Origin: Chitinophaga sp. LS1
GTDB taxonomy: Bacteria; Bacteroidota; Bacteroidia; Chitinophagales; Chitinophagaceae
Reading direction: 5' to 3'
Assembly: GCF_034274695.1 (NCBI RefSeq)
Contig: NZ_CP128362.1
Location: 682,001 to 746,000 of the forward strand
Length of the DNA: 64,000 nt
How positions within the stretch are numbered: the first letter of the stretch is position 1; every line of letters starts with the position of its first letter. The notes under the pieces were generated by a model. That model saw nothing but the letters and a program-made list of their open reading frames with translations. It did not search any database and had not been told where the DNA came from. Below, piece by piece: positions 36,489 to 45,301 of the stretch. Position numbers and translations under genes: made by a program.

Positions 36489-37361
36489 CTATTTCCCTGC
36501 CGCCGGCACCGACTCCGTCCATGTCTCATTCCCCTCCTTATCCACATACCCCACCTTCCCATTCAACTTAATCAACCCTCTCCCATTCTGGAAAATAACC
36601 GCATTATCATACTTACGCGCAATCACCTCCCTATTTGCCATATCTATAAACCCAAACTTCCCACTCACCCCAACCGGCGCATACCCCTCATTAAAATTCC
36701 CTACCCTGTCATACATAACCGGAATCACCACCTCTCCTTTATCATTCACAAACCCAAACTTATTATCCTGCTTCACCCATGCCAGCCCATCCTTAAATGG
36801 CCCTACTTTATCATATTGAGTTCCAATAATCTGCCCCGTCTTCAAATTAGCACGCCCACATTTCTCGCCATTATAAATCAATACACTATGATGACTCACC
36901 CCACTTATCATATCATAAGCTGGTTTCAGGACTACCTTCCCCTTACTGTTCACCATCCCATAAAATTCCCCCACCTTAATCCTCGCATATCCATCCTTTT
37001 CTGGCTTTACCTCCTCATAAACCGGCGCCACCCATTCCTTTCCCGTACTATCCAGCAATCCCTGCTTCTGTTTCTTACTCACAAAAAAGAATTGCCCCTT
37101 CACCCATGCAGAATCATACTTATAAGCAGAATGCTTCCCATTAGCAAAGACAAATCCATACTTCCCTTTTGCCTTCACAGGTGCTGCTCCACCCACGAAT
37201 TCACCCACTGCCTCATACTGAGCAGGGATCTTTTCATGACCCGCAGCATCATTGAAGCCATATTTTCCATCTTTCTGGAATTTCACCAGGGAATCAGCTT
37301 GCTGCGCATGAGCGAAAATTGCCGGACACAGGAGTAAAGAGAGGAGGAAATATCGTTTCAT
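36489..37361 (-). CDS. WG-repeat secreted protein
   Basis: A 290-residue protein counted from the ATG at 37361 (MKRYFLLSLLLCPAIFAHAQ, a signal peptide). It is built of WG-type repeats such as GKYGFNDAAGHEKIPAQYEAVGEF, GKYGFVFANGK, NKFGFVNDKGEVVIPVMYDRVGNF and GKFGFIDMANREVIARKYDNAV. WG repeats are beta-rich and common in surface proteins; no activity can be assigned. It stands alone. Confidence 0.88.
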   Translation of the reverse strand: MKRYFLLSLLLCPAIFAHAQQADSLVKFQKDGKYGFNDAAGHEKIPAQYEAVGEFVGGAAPVKAKGKYGFVFANGKHSAYKYDSAWVKGQFFFVSKKQKQGLLDSTGKEWVAPVYEEVKPEKDGYARIKVGEFYGMVNSKGKVVLKPAYDMISGVSHHSVLIYNGEKCGRANLKTGQIIGTQYDKVGPFKDGLAWVKQDNKFGFVNDKGEVVIPVMYDRVGNFNEGYAPVGVSGKFGFIDMANREVIARKYDNAVIFQNGRGLIKLNGKVGYVDKEGNETWTESVPAAGK

Positions 37362-37410
37362 AGGAAAAGGATTGTATACCAAAAATAATAAATATCATTG
37401 AATTATGCGT

Positions 37411-37442
37411 AAAAAGGCCTTCGCATGTGCAAAGGCCTTTTC
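37411..37442 (-). terminator. terminator for the DJ-1/PfpI transcript
   Basis: AAAGGCCTT/AAGGCCTTT stem (37413-37421 and 37432-37440) followed by T on the minus strand. It lies beyond an AT-rich repeat behind the DJ-1 gene. Confidence 0.7.
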
Positions 37443-37449
37443 TTTAATG

Positions 37450-37635
37450 ACTATTAAAGCTTTAAAAACATTAAAACTTCAAAAAGATGATAAACCACTA
37501 AAACTTTAAAACGTTATAACACCAAAGCTTTAAACCATTAAATCACTAAACCTTTAAACCACTAAACCTTTAAACCATTAAAGCTTTAAACCACTAAACC
37601 TTTAAAATCTTCAAAAAACGCTAAAAACCTAAAAG
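37450..37635. repeat. AT-rich direct repeats (CTTTAAACCACTAAAC type)
   Basis: About ten degenerate copies of a 15-17-base unit such as CTTTAAACCACTAAAC and CTTTAAACCATTAAAG. It forms the 3' untranslated part of the DJ-1 gene. Simple low-complexity expansion is the easiest reading. Confidence 0.75.
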
Positions 37636-37644
37636 CATACCACC

Positions 37645-38226
37645 TCATAATTTAATCTCCGTTCCCAACACCTTCAAAAAAGCAGCTATCCATTGTGGAT
37701 GCGCCGGCCATGCAGGTGCCGTCACTAAATTCCCATCCGTCACCGCCTCATCTACATTCACAGCAGCATAATGCCCACCGGCAATCGTCACTTCCGGCCC
37801 TACTGCCGGATAAGCTGTCAATGTCCTGCCTCTCACCACATCCGCCACTGTCAATATCTGTATACCATGACAAATCGCAGCAATCGGCTTATCTGCATGC
37901 GCAAAATGCTTTACCAGTTCTATTACACGTGCATCGAGTCTTAAATATTCTGGTGCTCTTCCACCTGCAATCACCAATGCATCGTATTTATCAGGTTTTA
38001 CATCCGAAAAAGAAGCATTCAGGATAAAATTGTGACCACGTTTTTCACTATACGTCTGATCACCTTCAAAATCGTGGATGGCGGTGATGACTTTATCCCC
38101 TGCCGATTTATCAGGACATACTGCATGTACGTTATGACCAACCATCAGTAACATTTGAAATGGTACCATGGTTTCGTAATCTTCTGCATAGTCTCCGGTG
38201 AGGAAAAGGATGTTTTTTTGAGCCAT
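37645..38226 (-). CDS. DJ-1/PfpI family protein
   Basis: A 193-residue protein of the DJ-1/PfpI fold ([63 protein letters not shown]). The nucleophile-elbow cysteine is in [11 protein letters not shown]. Relatives include glyoxalase III-like enzymes, amidases and stress proteins; which one this is cannot be read. It is a single gene. Confidence 0.9.
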   Translation of the reverse strand: MAQKNILFLTGDYAEDYETMVPFQMLLMVGHNVHAVCPDKSAGDKVITAIHDFEGDQTYSEKRGHNFILNASFSDVKPDKYDALVIAGGRAPEYLRLDARVIELVKHFAHADKPIAAICHGIQILTVADVVRGRTLTAYPAVGPEVTIAGGHYAAVNVDEAVTDGNLVTAPAWPAHPQWIAAFLKVLGTEIKL

Positions 38227-38340
38227 GAGAGAAGGGGGTTTTTAAGGGTGAGATTAAAGATAGTGAATAAATCTTTCTATGCACAACTGCAACTTTTTCC
38301 CACCTAAAGCGACTAATAAACAACAAGTAAAATCATTTTT

Positions 38341-38703
38341 ATGGAGACACGTTTTGATGAAGTCATCTTGCTTATAAAACAGGCAAGAAGCAACGCCATC
38401 AAGCAAGTTAATATTGAATTGATCAATATTTACTGGCAGGTAGGGGCATATATAAGTAATAAAGTTAAAAATGCTATTTGGGGTAACAAAACAGTAACTG
38501 AACTAGCAGATCATATTGAAAAACATCATCCGGATCTGAAAGGCTTCACTCGTAGAAATCTGTACAACATGAAGCTGTTTTACGAGGCCTATACACCGTC
38601 ATTATCGAATGATAATCAATCTGATATAATTGTGCAGACAGTGTCTGCACAATTTAACCAAACAACTAATCTCACAACAAAATATAAATTGTGCGGTCAG
38701 TGA
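38341..38703 (+). pseudogene. 3'-truncated DUF1016 (YhcG-like) gene
   Basis: A 120-residue remnant. Residues 1 to about 90 match the N-terminal DUF1016 domain (VILLIKQARSNAIKQVNIELINIYWQVGAYISNK, HPDLKGFTRRNLYNMKLFYEAY). Full-length relatives of about 340 residues carry a C-terminal PD-(D/E)XK nuclease domain, which is absent here. The frame ends inside a palindrome, and the convergent SusD gene begins 24 bases later. Related genes often sit in mobile or defence neighbourhoods. It could be a short functional protein, but loss of the nuclease domain argues against this. Confidence 0.75.
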
Positions 38704-38716
38704 CCGCACAATTTAT
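38628..38716. repeat. twin related palindromes at the end of the DUF1016 remnant
   Basis: Palindrome 1: arms 38628-38640 and 38642-38654 (13 bp). Palindrome 2: arms 38684-38699 and 38701-38716 (16 bp). Both share ATTGTGC...G...GCACAAT and a central G. Where the arms differ (AGACA versus GGTCA), the opposite arm changes to match, so the folded shape is kept. They resemble REP-type elements. Confidence 0.8.
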
Positions 38717-38726
38717 ACTCACAACT

Positions 38727-40331
38727 TTAATACCCCGCATTCTGCCCAAACTCATTACTACTCCTATCAATCTGATCCTGCGGTATCGGCCTTAACACAT
38801 GCTTCTCCACTATATTCAACCCGCCCTGCGGATTATGCAACCTCACCCTCTCCAACAACTTCCCCGTCCTCACCAAATCAAACCATCCCATCTGCTCCCC
38901 TACCAACTCTCTCCCACGCTCATCCAATATAAAATCAATACTCAAATCCCCCTCTCCAATCTTCATCGCCTCCTTATGCACATCCGTCTCCGCATCACTC
39001 GCCCCCACCTTCGCAGCACGCACACGCAATGTATTGATATATTCCACCGCCGTCGCATTATCCCCCTTCTTCATATACGCCTCCGCCGCTATCAAATAAT
39101 CCTCCGCCAACCGATAAGCTATAAATGGCCGCACACCACTCGCCTGATTATCCGGCCGCAACGCATCCGCAAACTTATTCAATGATGGATACAACTTCTC
39201 CGTATAATTACGAGGCGGCACATACAAATACTTCTTACCCGCTATCTCCCCATCCGTCACATCCACCCCCGGCATATACACCGAAGTATCCCCCACCTTC
39301 AACTTATCTGTAGCAACATTACAGTACCAAACCCTCGTAAAAAACTTCTCATACCGCCCATCATTCACCCGATCCCTATACAACGTATCCAACAAAAACT
39401 TCGTCGGTCTAAACCGCTTCCACGGCGTCCCATTCGCCAAATCCCGCTTCATTCCCGACAACACATCATACTGCATCAAAAAGAACCTGCACGCATTATT
39501 ATCCGACGAATTATACAACGCATCATTCACATACTGCACCGCAAACACCGTCTCATTATTCTTCTCATTCCCCTGCGCCCATACCTGCCCCACATCCGGC
39601 AATAACTGAAATCCATACTGTGATATCACCCTTGTCGAATACACCGCCGCACTATCATAATCCGTACCCACCGCCGAAGCAGAAGACGCTCTCGTTAAAT
39701 ACACCCGCGCCAATAAATGCTCCGCCGCCGGCTTCGTTGCCCTCCCCCAATCTGTCTGCGACACCGGCAACACCGCCGCCGCATATTGCAAATCACTGAT
39801 CACCGATGCATAAACAGCAGCCACCGGATCACGATGCGCCTCCGTCACGATCGAAGTATTCTCTTTCAAATTCAACGGCACATCACCAAACAACTGCAAC
39901 AATATAAAATAATAATTCGCCCTGCAAAACCGCGCCTGCGCCACTCCCGATAGCTTAACTGCCGAATCAAGTCCCGGTATCGCATCCGCCCTCGTCGTCA
40001 CCACATTACACACATTGATCGCCTGATAAAACCCATTCCAGATCTCCTTCAAATGCGCATAACTGGGATTCAACTGCGACGTATACTGATTCACAAACTT
40101 AAAATCCCCATCCGACCCATTCGTATACGTATCCGTTCCAAACACACTCACCGTCATCCCCCGCTCTGTACTATAAAAATTTCTCAAACCCGCATAACTA
40201 CCACTCACCGCCGTCGAAAACCCTCCCGGCGTATTATAAAAATCATCCGTCACATTCGTCACCACATCCTCATCCAACATCTTATTACACGATACCACCA
40301 CTATGAATATTAAGAATAAGTACTTTTTCAT
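38727..40331 (-). CDS. SusD/RagB-family glycan-binding lipoprotein
   Basis: A 534-residue surface lipoprotein counted from the ATG at 40331 (MKKYLFLIFIVVVSC). The family text includes NKMLDEDVVTNVTDDFYNTPGGFSTAVSGSYAGLR, ARFCRANYYFILLQLFGDVPLNL, LAEDYLIAAEAYMKKGDNATAVEYINTLRVRAA, FILDERGRELVGEQMGWFDLVRTGKLLERV and the ending LRPIPQDQI...FGQNAGY. It pairs with the SusC just upstream (21-base gap). Confidence 0.93.
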   Translation of the reverse strand: MKKYLFLIFIVVVSCNKMLDEDVVTNVTDDFYNTPGGFSTAVSGSYAGLRNFYSTERGMTVSVFGTDTYTNGSDGDFKFVNQYTSQLNPSYAHLKEIWNGFYQAINVCNVVTTRADAIPGLDSAVKLSGVAQARFCRANYYFILLQLFGDVPLNLKENTSIVTEAHRDPVAAVYASVISDLQYAAAVLPVSQTDWGRATKPAAEHLLARVYLTRASSASAVGTDYDSAAVYSTRVISQYGFQLLPDVGQVWAQGNEKNNETVFAVQYVNDALYNSSDNNACRFFLMQYDVLSGMKRDLANGTPWKRFRPTKFLLDTLYRDRVNDGRYEKFFTRVWYCNVATDKLKVGDTSVYMPGVDVTDGEIAGKKYLYVPPRNYTEKLYPSLNKFADALRPDNQASGVRPFIAYRLAEDYLIAAEAYMKKGDNATAVEYINTLRVRAAKVGASDAETDVHKEAMKIGEGDLSIDFILDERGRELVGEQMGWFDLVRTGKLLERVRLHNPQGGLNIVEKHVLRPIPQDQIDRSSNEFGQNAGY

Positions 40332-40351
40332 GATCAAAATAATTTAAGAAT

Positions 40352-43351
40352 TTAAAACGTTGCGTTTACGCCAAATTGCAACATCCACGTTGCCGGCGCA
40401 TCTATACCAATCAAATTCACATCCTCCGGATCTATCCCCTTCCACTTCTGCCTGTATGGCGCCAGTATCAACGGCTGCTTCACATCCAATGAAAATCTTA
40501 ACGACTCCATCTGCCACCTATCCATCACCTTCTTTGGCAACGCATACCCCAATCCTATATTTCTAATCTTGAAATAAGATCCATCAAAATAACTCAACGT
40601 ATTATAGTTATTAGGCCGCTCCTGGTTTGAATTCGGACGTGGAAATTCATTCGATGGATGTGCAGGCGTAAAGTAATTCACATCCAGGTTATTATACCTT
40701 CCAAACAATGTATTATAGGTCGCATAAAAATCACTCTTGATCATACTCCCCATTCTCGCAAACGCTACTATCGACAAATCAAATCCTTTATAACTAAACC
40801 GCTGCGTCATACCTCCAGACCACTTCGGCTGCGATGATCCTAAGATCACCCTATCCTTATCATTCAATACCTTGTCATTATTCACATCGGCCAACTGTAT
40901 CTCTCCCTGATGCTGTGTATACACCTGTGCCGCAGCTTCCGTCTGCCAGATGCCCACCTTCTTATAATCGTAATATACATAGGTTGGCTGCCCCACAAAC
41001 CATCCATTCCCTATATCCTGTGTCTTGCCCTCTCCCAATGCCAATATCTTTTCCCGGTTTATAAAAAAGTTCACATCCATCGTCCAGCTAAACCCACTCT
41101 TCGATTCTATATTCACGGTCGAAATTCCTACCTCTATCCCTTTATTCTGCGTCTCACCTGTATTCTCCAACACATAATCAAACCCATTACTATACGGCAG
41201 GAATCGCTGTAATAACAAATCTGTCGTCTTCTGTTGATACACTTCCACCGTACCACTTATCCTTCCCTTCAACACACTAAAATCCAACCCAATGTTCGAA
41301 GATGTTGTCGTCTCCCACGTCAGATTAGGATTGCGCAATAAGATGGGCGAATACCCCAACGTTCCCTTATTATTAAATGAATAAGTCGTTCTGCCTAACA
41401 AACCCTGCGTGGCATAAGGCGGTATCCCCGTATTCCCGATCTTACCATAACTCGCACGTAATTTCAAATTATCAAAGAATGTTGCACCCTGCATAAAATG
41501 CTCTTTCGTAATATTCCAACCCAATGCGACTGAAGGAAAATACCCCCACTTATGTCCCGGTGCAAAACGGCTGGAACCATCCGCACGCAAAGTGAGTGTT
41601 ACCAGGTATCTATCATCATATCCATAATTCACACGACCCATATAAGAAAGGATCGTCCACGTACCCAAACTACTCCCTATCCCCGTCACATTCGCTGCCT
41701 GCCCCAATCCATAATACTGCTGCCACTCCACCGGAATACCTCTCACTGATGCTGAACTACTATCCTCCCGCTGTCTTTGCACACTATACAATGCCGTCAC
41801 ACCAAGATTATGTTTCTGCCGGAAAGTCTTGTTATAAGTCAACAGATTCTCTACTGTATACGCCCACACAAACTGGCTTTGTTTGGTAGCCGTCGCATCT
41901 CCTCCTCCTATGAGCAGGTCTGTACTATTCTTTCCTAAAAACAACCCATAATTATTCTGCTGTAAATCTGTCCCTACATTCAGGCGATATTTCAAACCAT
42001 CGAGAATGGTCACTTCGCCATACAGACTATTGAAGAACCGAAGATGATACAAATTTTCTACCCTGTTGCCTGGTACATAATTCAACAATGCATTCGGCTG
42101 CTGGTTATCACCCGTCGGATATGTAATGAGATGTCCATTGGCATCATAAGGATCTGCTATCGGCAACATTTTCAATGCATCTCCCATACCATTATAACTA
42201 CTGCCTTTACGCGTACTATAGGCAGCCAGCATCGAAGTTCCTACTGTAATACGTTTACTGATTTCCTGGTCCACTGCCACATGCAGGTTATAGCGCTCAT
42301 AACTTTGTAATTTCAATACCCCCTGATCTTTGAAGTATCCACCCGTCACTGCATACTTTGTTTTATCTGATCCTCCACTCACACCCAGGGAATGCCTCGT
42401 TTGCCAACCCGGACTAATCAACAACTTCTGCCAATCTGTATTCACGCCTCTCTTGATATTCGCCAACTCTGTCGCATTAAATATCTTCGCATCCGAAGCA
42501 TCCGGGTTACTATCATCATAAGCCCCTGTGGTACGATACGCCTCTCTTTTCATTTCGGTATACTGCTGGGCATCCATCATATCCGTACGCCCCAGTGCAT
42601 GCACATACCCATACAACCCTCCATAACTCACTACTGGTTTATTCCCACTTTTCCCTTTTCGCGTAGTCACCAGCACCACTCCATTCGCACCTCGCGAACC
42701 ATAAATAGCAGTCGCAGATGCATCTTTCAAAATATCCATCGACATGATATCCGCCGGATTGATATCATTCATCGCCCCTGCAAAAGGAATTCCATCTACT
42801 ACATACAAAGGATCATTTCCGGCAGAAAGCGATCGCGTTCCCCGCACACGTACTCTCGGCTCATCACCCGGCTTCGCACTATTATTAATGACATCTATAC
42901 CAGGGGTCCTTCCCTGCAGCGCCTGTTGCGCATTTGTAACCGGTACTTCCATGATCGCCTTGCTACTGATCGAAGCAATAGACCCGGTCACATCTTTCTT
43001 CTTTTGCTGTCCATAACCAACTACGACAACTTCTTCGAGTTTCTTGTTGTCTTCGGCCAACATCACATCAATAGACGATCGGTTGTTGAGGGGGATTTCC
43101 TGTGGCAAATAACCAATAAATGAGATGACGATTGTGGCGCCGGGCGAGACTTTCAGCTTATAAGCACCCATGTTGTCGGTGACCGTACCCGTCGACTTCC
43201 CTTTCACAGCTACAGTAGCACCTATCACGGGTGTTCCATCTGGTGCTGTCACCCTTCCCGAAAGGTTCACCAACTGTTGTGCGCGTACCAGGGTTCCCAA
43301 CAATAGCAGATACAGGAGTATCACCCCCGTTTTCGATAACGTGTTTTTCAT
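40352..43351 (-). CDS. SusC/RagA TonB-linked outer-membrane protein
   Basis: A 999-residue importer with signal peptide MKNTLSKTGVILLYLLLLGTLVRAQ, carboxypeptidase-like domain (LSGRVTAPDGTPVIGATVAVKGKSTGTVTDNMGAYKLKV), plug (VVVVGYGQQKKKDVTGSIASISSK ... NDPLYVVDGIPF) and a barrel ending QFGVNATF. It lacks an STN domain, which fits the absence of a sigma/FecR pair. Two LacI-type operator-like sites lie upstream, so a LacI-family regulator encoded elsewhere may control it. It is divergent from the DUF1080 gene. Confidence 0.94.
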   Translation of the reverse strand: MKNTLSKTGVILLYLLLLGTLVRAQQLVNLSGRVTAPDGTPVIGATVAVKGKSTGTVTDNMGAYKLKVSPGATIVISFIGYLPQEIPLNNRSSIDVMLAEDNKKLEEVVVVGYGQQKKKDVTGSIASISSKAIMEVPVTNAQQALQGRTPGIDVINNSAKPGDEPRVRVRGTRSLSAGNDPLYVVDGIPFAGAMNDINPADIMSMDILKDASATAIYGSRGANGVVLVTTRKGKSGNKPVVSYGGLYGYVHALGRTDMMDAQQYTEMKREAYRTTGAYDDSNPDASDAKIFNATELANIKRGVNTDWQKLLISPGWQTRHSLGVSGGSDKTKYAVTGGYFKDQGVLKLQSYERYNLHVAVDQEISKRITVGTSMLAAYSTRKGSSYNGMGDALKMLPIADPYDANGHLITYPTGDNQQPNALLNYVPGNRVENLYHLRFFNSLYGEVTILDGLKYRLNVGTDLQQNNYGLFLGKNSTDLLIGGGDATATKQSQFVWAYTVENLLTYNKTFRQKHNLGVTALYSVQRQREDSSSASVRGIPVEWQQYYGLGQAANVTGIGSSLGTWTILSYMGRVNYGYDDRYLVTLTLRADGSSRFAPGHKWGYFPSVALGWNITKEHFMQGATFFDNLKLRASYGKIGNTGIPPYATQGLLGRTTYSFNNKGTLGYSPILLRNPNLTWETTTSSNIGLDFSVLKGRISGTVEVYQQKTTDLLLQRFLPYSNGFDYVLENTGETQNKGIEVGISTVNIESKSGFSWTMDVNFFINREKILALGEGKTQDIGNGWFVGQPTYVYYDYKKVGIWQTEAAAQVYTQHQGEIQLADVNNDKVLNDKDRVILGSSQPKWSGGMTQRFSYKGFDLSIVAFARMGSMIKSDFYATYNTLFGRYNNLDVNYFTPAHPSNEFPRPNSNQERPNNYNTLSYFDGSYFKIRNIGLGYALPKKVMDRWQMESLRFSLDVKQPLILAPYRQKWKGIDPEDVNLIGIDAPATWMLQFGVNATF

Positions 43352-43522
43352 TACGTAGAATTTTAGAGTAACAGAATAAGTACTAGTTTATTTTGAGTAT
43401 ACAATGAGCCCTTCCTTTTCCCGGCGGGTAATAACTACAGCTTATTTATGTTCAATTTTAGTCCAGGTTTTTCTTACAATTCCGGGTCGGGGCAATACAA
43501 GTTAAGTAGATTCGTTATAAAT

Positions 43523-43536
43523 TGCAAACGATTGCA
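43523..43536. promoter_or_regulatory. LacI-type operator-like site 1
   Basis: TGCAAACGATTGCA fits the LacI-family pattern TGCAAnCGnTTGCA, with the central CG and one mismatch to a perfect palindrome. Confidence 0.55.
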
Positions 43537-43601
43537 TAAATTTAGAGACAAGTTAGTACTCCTTGGATAAATTGAATTTCTACCGTTCATCACATAAATG
43601 G

Positions 43602-43615
43602 TGCAATCGGTTGAA
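43602..43615. promoter_or_regulatory. LacI-type operator-like site 2
   Basis: TGCAATCGGTTGAA fits the same pattern with one base off (GAA for GCA). It lies 79 bases from site 1 and 48 bases before the ATG of the DUF1080 gene, over its likely promoter. Confidence 0.5.
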
Positions 43616-43645
43616 TAAATGAAGGTTAATATTTATTTTTAAAAC

Positions 43646-43653
43646 TAGTTTTG
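43646..43653 (+). promoter_or_regulatory. -7 box of the DUF1080 gene
   Basis: TAGTTTTG matches TAnnTTTG and ends 10 bases before the ATG at 43664, so the leader would be only a few bases. Confidence 0.55.
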
Positions 43654-43663
43654 GTTCAATGTT

Positions 43664-45034
43664 ATGAAAAACACGTTACTGGTCTGTAGTGTCCTGTTCC
43701 TCAGTAGTTGGGCAACGGCACAAAAGAAAGCTCAATGGCATTCACTCTACAATGGTAAGGACCTCACGGGATGGAAAGAAGTAAATGGGACAGCTACCTA
43801 TGAGGCCAAAAAAGATGAAATAGTAGGCACATCCGTCACGGGAAGCCCAAATTCTTTTCTTGCTACCACAAAAGACTACGGTGATTTTATTTTAGAGCTG
43901 GAACTCAAGCTCGATGCGGAAATGAACTATGGTATTCAATTCCGCTCGGAAAGCAAACCTGACTATAACAATGGTCGGGTACATGGTTACCAGATGGAAG
44001 TAGACCCCAGCGACAGAGCATGGAGTGGTGGTGTATATGATGAAGCACGTCGTGGTTGGCTCTATCCGCTGGACCTGAATCCAGGTGCGCAAAAGGCGTT
44101 CAAAAAGAGTGACTGGAATAAGTATAGAATAGAATGCCGTGGATCGGAGATCAGAACATGGATCAATGGCGTTGCCTGTGCACATGTGATCGACGATATG
44201 ACACTAAAGGGTTTCATCGCCCTGCAGGTGCACCAGATCTACAAGCCCGAAGATAAAGGCAAACAGATCCACTGGCGCAATATCCGCATTTTAGAAAACC
44301 CGGATGCTTCACAATATTCTCCTTACGATAATATCTATGTGGTGAATAATGTACCGAACACGGTGTCTCCACAGGAGCAGAAGAATGGATATGCGTTATT
44401 ATGGGATGGCAAAACATCGAAAGGATGGAGAAGAGTGAATAAACAAGACTTCCCCACCACCGGCTGGACAATGGAAGATGGTTTACTCACTATCCACCAG
44501 TCTACCGGCGATGAAGAAGGTTCCGGTGGCGACATCATCACCGACAAACAATACGGTGCGTTCGATCTCGAGTTCGATTTCAAACTCACAGAAGGCGCTA
44601 ACAGCGGTGTCAAATACTTTGTAAAAGAAGATTACGATACCAAAGGGAAATCAGCCATAGGCCTGGAATTCCAGGTACTGGACGATGAGCGTCATCCGGA
44701 TGCCAAACTGGGCCGCGATGGAGACAGAACCCTGTCTTCTCTGTACGACCTGATCCCCCGGAAAAAAGATGCTAACCAGAATGCATTTAGAAAAATCGGT
44801 GAATGGAACCATGGCCGTGTCATTGTTTATCCAAATAATCATGTGGAACATTGGCTGAATGGCATAAAGATGGTAACATATGAAAGAGGGTCTAAAGAAT
44901 TTAAAGACCTCGTGGCGATTTCTAAATACAAAAATTGGAATAACTTTGGTCTTTGGCCAGAAGGACACATCTTACTCCAGGATCATGGTAATACTGTATC
45001 CTTTCGTAGCATAAAAATCAAAAATTTAAAATAG
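43664..45034 (+). CDS. secreted protein with two DUF1080 (3-keto-disaccharide hydrolase-like) domains
   Basis: A 456-residue protein with signal peptide [19 protein letters not shown]. Two concanavalin-like DUF1080 domains are in tandem. The first spans about 25-225 ([50 protein letters not shown]). The second spans about 240-456 ([58 protein letters not shown]). Some members hydrolyse 3-keto-glycosides. It stands divergent from a SusC/SusD pair and may act on the imported glycan. Confidence 0.9.
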   Translation: MKNTLLVCSVLFLSSWATAQKKAQWHSLYNGKDLTGWKEVNGTATYEAKKDEIVGTSVTGSPNSFLATTKDYGDFILELELKLDAEMNYGIQFRSESKPDYNNGRVHGYQMEVDPSDRAWSGGVYDEARRGWLYPLDLNPGAQKAFKKSDWNKYRIECRGSEIRTWINGVACAHVIDDMTLKGFIALQVHQIYKPEDKGKQIHWRNIRILENPDASQYSPYDNIYVVNNVPNTVSPQEQKNGYALLWDGKTSKGWRRVNKQDFPTTGWTMEDGLLTIHQSTGDEEGSGGDIITDKQYGAFDLEFDFKLTEGANSGVKYFVKEDYDTKGKSAIGLEFQVLDDERHPDAKLGRDGDRTLSSLYDLIPRKKDANQNAFRKIGEWNHGRVIVYPNNHVEHWLNGIKMVTYERGSKEFKDLVAISKYKNWNNFGLWPEGHILLQDHGNTVSFRSIKIKNLK

Positions 45035-45234
45035 GTTAACAAGTTGCCTTTAATTATTAACCTAATTTTGCAGCAGGTATATAAGCCGGAGTCGACTGTA
45101 ATGTGGAAATTTCGAATGAAACCGGGCTGGAGCTTAAACGATTGAGTAAACCAGCAAGCATTTGAAAATGAAGGGGGTTATGCTGATAAATACCTGGTAT
45201 TATTAAGTTTTCATTGTTCACTGTTCTATATAAA

Positions 45235-45263
45235 ACATTCCGATTCTTCGGAGTGTTTTTTTA
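45235..45263 (+). terminator. terminator between DUF1080 and DUF885 genes
   Basis: ACATTCCGA/TCGGAGTGT stem with one G-T pair (45235-45243 and 45248-45256) followed by eight T. It lies 200 bases after the DUF1080 stop and 39 before the DUF885 start. Confidence 0.75.
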
Positions 45264-45301
45264 TTTTACGCCAGTTTCCATCAACAAAATCTAAGTTAAC
45301 A

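Larger units (their letters stand above)
43352..43663. other. divergent regulatory region between susC and the DUF1080 gene
   Basis: No gene is seen in these 312 bases. They hold two LacI-type sites (43523-43536 and 43602-43615) and a -7 box for the DUF1080 gene (43646-43653). Confidence 0.6.

Noticed and set aside
38341..38703. Functional DUF1016 nuclease
   Set aside because: Only the N-terminal domain remains and the nuclease domain is absent.
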